A DNA stretch of 11,041 bases, from assembly GCA_903939665.1 (NCBI GenBank), contig CAJAHZ010000151.1:1-11041 (forward strand). The letters are read 5' to 3'. A program made the translations under genes and the position numbers. How positions within the stretch are numbered: position 1 is the first letter of the stretch; each line of letters starts with the position of its first letter. The stretch is from an uncultured Pseudomonadota bacterium (lineage in GTDB: Bacteria; Pseudomonadota; Gammaproteobacteria; Burkholderiales; Rhodocyclaceae). The notes under the pieces are model-generated. The model was given only the letters and a program-made list of their open reading frames with translations, was not told where the DNA came from and did not search any database. Of this stretch, positions 6,034-11,041 are shown piece after piece.

Positions 6034-7794
6034 TTACCGCTGATCGAGCCACTTCAACAAAACCCCGAACAGCGCGGGCGGATCAAAGGGCTTGGCGAGA
6101 AAGTCGTCCATGCCTGCGGCGCGGCAGCGCACCTTGTCTTCGGGAAAAACATTGGCGGTCATGGCGATGATTGGCGTTGCCCGACAGACAGGTGTTTCGC
6201 GCAGTTGCCGCGTCGCCTCGAGTCCGTCGAGATGAGGCATCTGCATGTCCATAAAAATCGCCGCGTAGGCTACCTCGCTGGCCATCTGCACTGCCGCCGC
6301 CCCATCATCTGCCGTATCGACCAGCAGATCGGCCCCTTCGAGCAGCATCTGGGCGATTTCCCGGTTCATCGGCTCGTCATCGACGACCAGGATGCGGCGA
6401 CCGGCGTAACGCCGGCGGATCTCCGCTTCGGCATTGACCGGGCGGGCGGCGGGCGGCGCGGCGAGTTCGCCGCCCTTGTTCAGGCGCGCGCTGAACCAGA
6501 AGGTGCTGCCGACCCCCGGTGTGCTCTCGACACCGGCCTCGCCGCCCATCAGTTCGGCCAGTCGGCGGGTGATTGCCAGCCCGAGGCCGGTGCCGCCGTA
6601 TTGGCGCGTGATCGAATTGTCAGCCTGCTCAAATGCGCCGAACAGGCGGCGCAGCACTTCGGCCTGAATACCGATGCCGCTATCCTGAACCTCGAAACGC
6701 AGCAGCGCCGACGCGGCGCACTCCTCCTGCACCAAGACGCGCAGGGTCACCACGCCGGTTTCGCTGAACTTGATGGCGTTTATCGCGTAGTTGAGCAAAG
6801 CCTGGCGCAGCCGTATCGGGTCGCCGAGCAGGTAGGGCGGGAAAGTTCCGCCCTCGACGACGAGGCGAATGCCCTTGGCCTCGGCGCGCTCGCTGAGGAT
6901 CACGCTGACATTGGTCAGCAGGCTGTCGACGACCACCGGGCCTTCCTCGATGACGAATTTCCCGGCTTCGATTTTTGAAAGATCGAGGATGTCGTCGATG
7001 ATGCCGAGCAGGTGTTCGCTGGCGGTGCCGATCTTGTCGAGGCGATCGGCCTGCGAGGGCGTCACGCCGCCCCGGCGCAGCAGGTTGGCCATGCCCATGA
7101 TGGCGTTCATCGGCGTGCGGATTTCATGGCTCATGTTGGCCAGAAAGGCGCTCTTCGCGATGTTGGCGGCCTCGGCCGCGTTGCGCGCTTTGACCAGTTC
7201 GACGGTGCGTTCCGCCACCTGTTCTTCGAGGCGATGGCGGTAACGCTCCAGCTCGGCCTCGGCCTGCTTGCGTGCGCTGATGTCGCTCAGGATTACGCGC
7301 ACCCCGCCTGCGCTGGGCGCGCAGTCGAGTTGCGCAGAAAACACCGTACCGTCGCCGCGCCGCAAGCTGAGCTCCAGCTTGACTTGCACGCCGCGCTGTT
7401 TCACCGCCATGAAATTCATCATCCAGCGGTCCTGCTCTTCGCTGATGACCAAGGCAGTGAAGCGCCTGAGCAGCAGTGCCTTGCGCTCTTCCCCGAGCAG
7501 CGTAGCGCCGGTGAGGTTAACTTGCGCGATCATGCAGCTGATATCAAGGGTGAAATAACCGACCGGTGCAAACTCATAGAGATCAAGGTAGCGGTCACGC
7601 GACTCCTCAAGCGCCATCTGCGCCTGGCGCAAGGTTTCGTTCTGCATCTCCAGTTCGACCTGATGCACCTGCAGCTCGTACAGCAGATCGCTGGCCGTGC
7701 CGTCGGGGGCAGGCCTGGGTGACCCGGTCAGTTGCCTTTCGGCCCCGGCGCGCAATTGCGCATCCTGCCGTGTTTTATCGTCAGGCGGGTTCAT
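6034..7794 (-). CDS. PAS-domain hybrid sensor histidine kinase with C-terminal receiver
   Basis: This 586-residue protein is a soluble hybrid kinase with no membrane segment. In order: an N-terminal helix with the LQVHQVELEMQNETLR motif (41-56), a PAS domain (about 66-176), a coiled coil (178-212), the dimerisation/phosphoacceptor domain with His223 in MSHEIRTPMN, the ATPase domain (N box with Asn335 and Asn339, G1 DSGIGI at 371-376, FGAFEQAD, G2 GGTGLGLA at 400-407), and a receiver (about 467-582) with acidic pocket Asp472/Asp473, phosphoacceptor Asp516 in FMDMQMP, Thr546 and Lys568. All catalytic residues are present. There is no Hpt or output domain, so phosphate must pass to a separate protein. 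Its ATG (7794-7792) lies inside the end of the CheB-CheR gene, with AAGGAAG just upstream, so the two are translationally coupled. Confidence 0.95.
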   Translation of the reverse strand: MNPPDDKTRQDAQLRAGAERQLTGSPRPAPDGTASDLLYELQVHQVELEMQNETLRQAQMALEESRDRYLDLYEFAPVGYFTLDISCMIAQVNLTGATLLGEERKALLLRRFTALVISEEQDRWMMNFMAVKQRGVQVKLELSLRRGDGTVFSAQLDCAPSAGGVRVILSDISARKQAEAELERYRHRLEEQVAERTVELVKARNAAEAANIAKSAFLANMSHEIRTPMNAIMGMANLLRRGGVTPSQADRLDKIGTASEHLLGIIDDILDLSKIEAGKFVIEEGPVVVDSLLTNVSVILSERAEAKGIRLVVEGGTFPPYLLGDPIRLRQALLNYAINAIKFSETGVVTLRVLVQEECAASALLRFEVQDSGIGIQAEVLRRLFGAFEQADNSITRQYGGTGLGLAITRRLAELMGGEAGVESTPGVGSTFWFSARLNKGGELAAPPAARPVNAEAEIRRRYAGRRILVVDDEPMNREIAQMLLEGADLLVDTADDGAAAVQMASEVAYAAIFMDMQMPHLDGLEATRQLRETPVCRATPIIAMTANVFPEDKVRCRAAGMDDFLAKPFDPPALFGVLLKWLDQR

Positions 7795-10700
7795 GAGCTT
7801 CCTTTTGCTCTATCGCTACCATGGCCAATAGAATCAACTCGGTGTTGCCGATCGCCGTCACAATACGCCGCGCATTCAGCTGCATGCGGCGCTGACCGAG
7901 GCCGGGGAAGTCGTGTTCAACGACGTACCCCTCAATCACCTGATCGTGCGGCAGGATGCCTTCAAGCAATTTGCGCAGCGCCGGGATGCGCCACTGACCG
8001 TTGCCCAAATCATAAATCTTGCGCCCCACCGTCTCCTCGGCCTTGACCTGGAAATGCGCGTAGAACGAGCGGCTGGCCGAGACGACCTGCAGCTGGCCGT
8101 CAAGCACGATGAGCGGCTCGCTGAGCGTATTGACGATGCCCTCGGCCAGCTCGCGTGCCAGCTGCACGACCCCGAGATTGAGGCGCTCGGCTTCGCGCCG
8201 CTCGCTGATGTCGTGGAAAGTCAGCACGACGCCTTCAATCACGTTGTCGAGCGTGCGGTAGGGCTGGATGCGCGCCTGATACCACGTGCCGTCGAGCGTC
8301 TGCAGCTCGCGCTCGACCGGGATCAGCGAATCGAGCACGCTCTGGATCTCGGCGAGCAGATCGTCGCCGGCGATGTTCGACTTGATGTCGCCGAGCGACC
8401 GGCCAACGTCGCCGGCGATCAGGCGGTAGATCTTGACCGCCTCGCGCGTGTAGCGCCGGATGACCAGATCGTGATCGATGAACAGCGTGCCGATGTTGAT
8501 GTTGTCGAACAGGTTCTTCATGTCGTTCTGCAGGCTGCTCAGTTGCTCGATACGCGCATTGAGCTCGCTGTTCACGGTGATCGTTTCTTCGTTCAGCGAC
8601 TGCAGTTCCTCTTTCGAGGTTTCCAGCTCTTCATTCGACGATTGCAGCTCTTCGTTGGTCGACTGCAACTCTTCGTTGGTCGATTTGAGTTCCTCGTTGG
8701 CGGCCTGCGCTTCCTCGATGGTCGCCTGCAGGTTTTCCTTGTTGTAGGCCAGTTCATTTTCGAGAAAGGCGATGCGATCGTGTTCATTCGAACGGGCGCT
8801 GGCTTTGGCGGAGCGTTTCTTGGCCGGTGGCGCCGGCGCTACGTCGGCGTTGGCTGCGTCGGGAATGTCTTCGAAGCAGACCAGCAGCAGCGGCACACCC
8901 ACCTTGGTGTTGCCGTGCTGGCCCGGCAGCCGGCTCAGGCTGAAGCGCACCAGCGAGAAGCCGCCATTGGTCTTCACCGAGACTTCGCCCGAGCGCTGCG
9001 GCTCGGCTACGGCGGCGGCACCGAGCAAGGCCGCACGCAGCGGCTGCTGCAGGCCTTCGCGCGCCATGTCGACGACGTTGCTGCTGAGCGGGCCGGGCGC
9101 CGGTCGCAGATAGCGCCCGGTGTCGCCGTGCACATAGAGGATGTCGCCGCGGGCGTCGATGGTCACCGCCGCCGGCGCGTAGGACTGGAGCAACGCGCGG
9201 TTGCTCAGGTCGGCAATGCTGTCGAATTTTTTGGGTGCAATCATGGCGCTTTCGGTACTCGCTGCAATGGCTGCGCTCTGCGTACTGACTAGCGGGGCAG
9301 CAAGATGGCCGGTCATGGTCTGGCTCCTGGCGCTGGCTGCGTGACCATGAATGGCACGGTAAAACTTCCATTTGCGATCAAGCGGGGCAAACAGCTCGGT
9401 CTGGTTGGTGATGCTCTCCGAGGTGGACAGGAAAAGCACGCCATCGGGTTTGAGCGCGTAATGGAAGTTGGGGATCAGGCGGCTCTGCAGTTCCGGCTCG
9501 AGATAGATCATCAGATTGCGGCAACTGAGCAGGTCGAGTTTGGTGAAGGGCGGGTCCTTGACGACATTCTGCACGGCAAAGACGATCGACTCGCGGAGGT
9601 TCTTCTTCACCTTGTAACCGCTGTCATCCTTGGTGAAAAAGCGACGCAGGCGTTCGGGCGTTACGTCCTGCGCGATATTCGGCGGGAAACAGCCGGCGCG
9701 CGCGGTGGCGATCGCGTCTTCGTCGAGGTCGGTGGCGTAGATCTGGACTGCGATGTCGTGGGCGAACCTGTCCGGCGCGTTTTCATTCACCTCGTCGAGC
9801 AACTCGTGCAGCACGATGGCGATCGAGTAGGCCTCCTCGCCGCTGGCGCAGCCGGCCACCCAGACGCGGAAGGTATAGCCGGGCGGCTTGCCGGCGAGCA
9901 AGGCGGGCAGAATGGTCAGTTTGAGCGCAACAAAGGCTTCGGGGTCGCGAAAGAAGCTGGTGACGTTGATCAGCAACTCCTTGAACAGGAGTTGAACCTC
10001 GGCGGGGTGCGCCCTGAGGTAGCGCGCATAAATCGTGTGCTCCTCGATGCCATGCTGCGCCATGCGCCGCTCGATGCGCCGGCCGATGGTGCTCTTTTTG
10101 TAGAGCGAGAAATCGTGACCGGTGGTGCTGCGCACCTGCAGCAGGATCTGGCTGATGCCGGACAGGGATTTCTCCGGCACAACGGCCGGCACGTTTAGGC
10201 GCAGACCCGACAGCCGGGTGACCTTAAGCAACATCGCCGGCATCTGCTCGACCGGCAGGATGTGCGTTGCGTAGCCGGCGTTGATAGCGCTCAGCGGCAT
10301 GCCGTCGTATTTGGCGGAAGACGGCTCCTGCACCATGCACACGCCGCCGGCGCCCAGGATGGCGCGCAGGCCGAGCGTGCCGTCGGTGGCGGTGCCGGAG
10401 AGGACGATGCCGATCGCGTGCTCGCCCTGATCGTCGGCCAGCGAACGCAGAAAGCCGTCGATCGGCATGCGCTGGCCGCGTACCTGCTCGGGCACCGAGA
10501 GCTGCAGCACGCCGCCCAGGATGGCCATCTCGCGGTTCGGCGGGATGATGTAGACGTGGTTGGCTTCGACAGCCATCTGGTCGAGCGCCTCATGCACCGG
10601 CATCGCCGTGGCACGTTGCAGGATCTCGGTAAGCAGGCTGACGTGGCTGGGATCGAGATGCGGCACCAGGACAAAGGCCATGCCGGTAGCGACCGGACAA

Positions 10701-10840
10701 GCGCGAAAGAAAGCCTCGAAGGCTTCCAGCCCGCCAGCCGAGGCGCCGATGCCGACGATCGGGAGGAAATCGGCGGATCTGGCGAGCAGCGGGTTGATGG
10801 CGGCGACCGGCTTGACGCGTGCGGTGGTTTTTTTGCTCAT
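7781..10840 (-). CDS. CheB-CheR fusion protein with PAS domains (methylesterase/methyltransferase)
   Basis: One 1019-residue chain joins two opposing enzymes. The CheB methylesterase domain (about 25-205) has the expected triad: Ser34 in GIGASAGG, His61 in LVPHLDP, Asp153 in LSGTATDG. The CheB receiver domain is absent, as usual in these fusions. CheR (about 225-497) follows with NVTSFFRDPEAF, the SAM-binding VAGCASGEEAYS (usually GCSTGEEPYS), ATDLDEDAI and LDLLSCRNLMIYLE. Then come a PAS-like region (about 545-660), a long coiled coil (about 685-772) built from NEEL-type heptads, and two PAS domains (about 775-880 and 895-1010). No membrane segment is seen. The start ATG 10840-10838 has AAGGGA 5 bases upstream. 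The TGA overlaps the hybrid kinase gene by 14 bases. No chemoreceptor, CheA or CheY is nearby, so the substrate may be distant receptors, or the enzyme domains may work as PAS-controlled signalling modules. Confidence 0.95.
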   Translation of the reverse strand: MSKKTTARVKPVAAINPLLARSADFLPIVGIGASAGGLEAFEAFFRACPVATGMAFVLVPHLDPSHVSLLTEILQRATAMPVHEALDQMAVEANHVYIIPPNREMAILGGVLQLSVPEQVRGQRMPIDGFLRSLADDQGEHAIGIVLSGTATDGTLGLRAILGAGGVCMVQEPSSAKYDGMPLSAINAGYATHILPVEQMPAMLLKVTRLSGLRLNVPAVVPEKSLSGISQILLQVRSTTGHDFSLYKKSTIGRRIERRMAQHGIEEHTIYARYLRAHPAEVQLLFKELLINVTSFFRDPEAFVALKLTILPALLAGKPPGYTFRVWVAGCASGEEAYSIAIVLHELLDEVNENAPDRFAHDIAVQIYATDLDEDAIATARAGCFPPNIAQDVTPERLRRFFTKDDSGYKVKKNLRESIVFAVQNVVKDPPFTKLDLLSCRNLMIYLEPELQSRLIPNFHYALKPDGVLFLSTSESITNQTELFAPLDRKWKFYRAIHGHAASARSQTMTGHLAAPLVSTQSAAIAASTESAMIAPKKFDSIADLSNRALLQSYAPAAVTIDARGDILYVHGDTGRYLRPAPGPLSSNVVDMAREGLQQPLRAALLGAAAVAEPQRSGEVSVKTNGGFSLVRFSLSRLPGQHGNTKVGVPLLLVCFEDIPDAANADVAPAPPAKKRSAKASARSNEHDRIAFLENELAYNKENLQATIEEAQAANEELKSTNEELQSTNEELQSSNEELETSKEELQSLNEETITVNSELNARIEQLSSLQNDMKNLFDNINIGTLFIDHDLVIRRYTREAVKIYRLIAGDVGRSLGDIKSNIAGDDLLAEIQSVLDSLIPVERELQTLDGTWYQARIQPYRTLDNVIEGVVLTFHDISERREAERLNLGVVQLARELAEGIVNTLSEPLIVLDGQLQVVSASRSFYAHFQVKAEETVGRKIYDLGNGQWRIPALRKLLEGILPHDQVIEGYVVEHDFPGLGQRRMQLNARRIVTAIGNTELILLAMVAIEQKEAHEPA
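8594..8698 (-). repeat. five 21-base coding repeats (heptads of the CheB-CheR coiled coil)
   Basis: Inside the CheB-CheR gene, five consecutive 21-base units encode heptads from residue 715 to 749, each of the form (N/K)EEL-x3 with Ser/Thr in the last positions. At DNA level the AACGAAGAG-type start of each unit recurs nearly unchanged. These repeats form the rigid coiled-coil linker between CheR/first PAS-like region and the later PAS domains. In-register gain or loss of units is possible but only one copy state is visible. Confidence 0.85.
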
Positions 10841-11003
10841 GGGGTTCCCTTGGCGCTTCTTTTTTTGACGTTATCAAATAATAGTAGCACTGGGGGCGGG
10901 GTTTGTATGCCGGTTTGGCAGGGCGTAACTAGTAGTCAGTCAACATGAAAAGCGAACCACGTAAAAGGGGACGCTACCCATTAATTTGTGCTACCTTCCT
11001 GGA
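10841..11003. promoter_or_regulatory. divergent intergenic region upstream of the CheB-CheR operon
   Basis: On the minus strand a TATTAT (10878-10883, written ATAATA on the plus strand) is a good -10-like match 37 bases before the CheB-CheR start; no clear -35 is seen 17 bases further up. The leader between them is A-rich, then AAGGGA as ribosome site. The right part of the region belongs to the transposase side and contains the REP-like motif listed separately. No sigma-54 type GG/GC promoter was recognised. Confidence 0.4.
10963..10987. repeat. REP-like upstream element of the transposase gene
   Basis: AAAAGGGGACGCTACCC followed by ATTAATTT lies 17 bases before the transposase ATG. GGGG...CCC strings followed by an AT-rich ATTAATT tract are the kind of element that recurs beside Y1-type RAYT transposases, where they act as recognition or end sequences. 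The hairpin potential is small (GGG/CCC around 7 bases). The call depends on the neighbouring gene and on remembered similarity, with no second copy in this window. Confidence 0.4.
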
Positions 11004-11041
11004 ATGCCACGACTTGCCAGAACGGTATTTGCAGGGGTTCC
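11004..11041 (+). CDS. REP-associated tyrosine transposase (RAYT, Y1 family), 5' fragment
   Basis: Only 12 complete codons are inside the window, reading MPRLARTVFAGV, with the last two bases CC fixing a following Pro. This MPRLAR...AG(V/I/L)P opening is the very conserved start of RAYT proteins, which usually continue into HHVTQRGNR. RAYTs are single-copy Y1 tyrosine transposases related to IS200/IS605 that move or maintain REP sequences using a single catalytic Tyr and an HUH-type metal site; both lie beyond the edge. ATG 11004 is chosen to match that opening; an in-frame TTG at 10986 would add 6 residues. No good Shine-Dalgarno is seen. It is transcribed away from the CheB-CheR operon. Confidence 0.7.
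   Translation, partial: MPRLARTVFAGV

Noticed and set aside
5920..6978. Plus-strand open frame (352 codons) opposite the hybrid kinase
   Set aside because: It overlaps the receiver and ATPase domains of a convincing kinase on the other strand; composition is typical of a shadow frame.
7913..9292. Plus-strand open frame (459 codons) opposite the CheB-CheR gene
   Set aside because: Its repetitive Phe/Leu/Arg stretch is the mirror of the coiled-coil repeats on the other strand. It has no recognisable domain or ribosome site and is a GC-rich shadow.
10859..10866. T-run before GACG as a plus-strand terminator
   Set aside because: No plus-strand gene ends nearby and no GC-rich stem precedes it; it is the A-rich leader of the CheB-CheR mRNA on the other strand.
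9305..10948. Plus-strand open frames (9305-10198 and 10262-10948) opposite the CheB-CheR N-terminal half
   Set aside because: Both are antisense to well-conserved CheB and CheR motifs, and no known fold is seen.
1..11041. CRISPR array, tRNA/rRNA genes, phage or classical defence cassette
   Set aside because: No spaced direct repeats, tRNA-like cloverleaf or rRNA sequence was seen. The SNF2 ATPase alone is not evidence for DISARM, since no methylase, DUF1998 or PLD partner is present.

Overview
The window is a GC-rich, gene-dense stretch of bacterial chromosome. Gene content (TadA, a TANGO2/NRDE protein, a CheB-CheR-PAS fusion, a hybrid histidine kinase, an SNF2-SWIM pair) and the style of the proteins suggest a betaproteobacterium, perhaps of the Rhodocyclales type. 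That placement is an inference; no rRNA or other diagnostic marker is present.

Layout, left to right. (1) Positions 2-436, plus strand: the 3' part of a TANGO2/NRDE-family gene. (2) 461-1119, minus strand: a type II toxin-antitoxin pair, a Phd/YefM antitoxin followed by a VapC PIN toxin whose TTG start overlaps the antitoxin stop; a small palindrome upstream may be the operator. (3) 1210-2165, minus strand: tadA (tRNA adenosine deaminase), then 2 bases later a YkuD L,D-transpeptidase with no visible export signal. (4) 2269-5899, plus strand, divergent from tadA: a bacterial SNF2 ATPase and a SWIM zinc-finger protein with a histone-H1-like Lys/Pro/Ala tail, 25 bases apart. (5) 5900-6033: a convergent intergenic region with small hairpins. 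(6) 6034-10840, minus strand: a signalling operon of a 1019-residue CheB-CheR-PAS fusion and a 586-residue soluble PAS hybrid histidine kinase, whose reading frames overlap by 14 bases. (7) 10841-11041: the promoter region of that operon and, divergently, the first 12 codons of a probable REP-associated tyrosine transposase (RAYT) preceded by a REP-like GGGG...CCC motif.

How the genes work together. Three units look functionally coupled. The TA pair is a self-contained toxin/antidote cassette. The SNF2 and SWIM proteins are a recurrent bacterial pairing, with one likely the motor and the other a nucleic-acid or protein adaptor; the role is unknown. The CheB-CheR fusion and the hybrid kinase probably form one cytoplasmic sensory pathway, since they overlap translationally and both carry PAS domains and long coiled coils, but no chemoreceptor, CheA, CheY, Hpt protein or output regulator is encoded here.

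I do not see a clearly unprecedented system. The parts most worth a second look are the SNF2/SWIM operon with its basic tail, the CheBR-hybrid kinase operon, the signal-less L,D-transpeptidase coupled to tadA, and the edge of the RAYT element.
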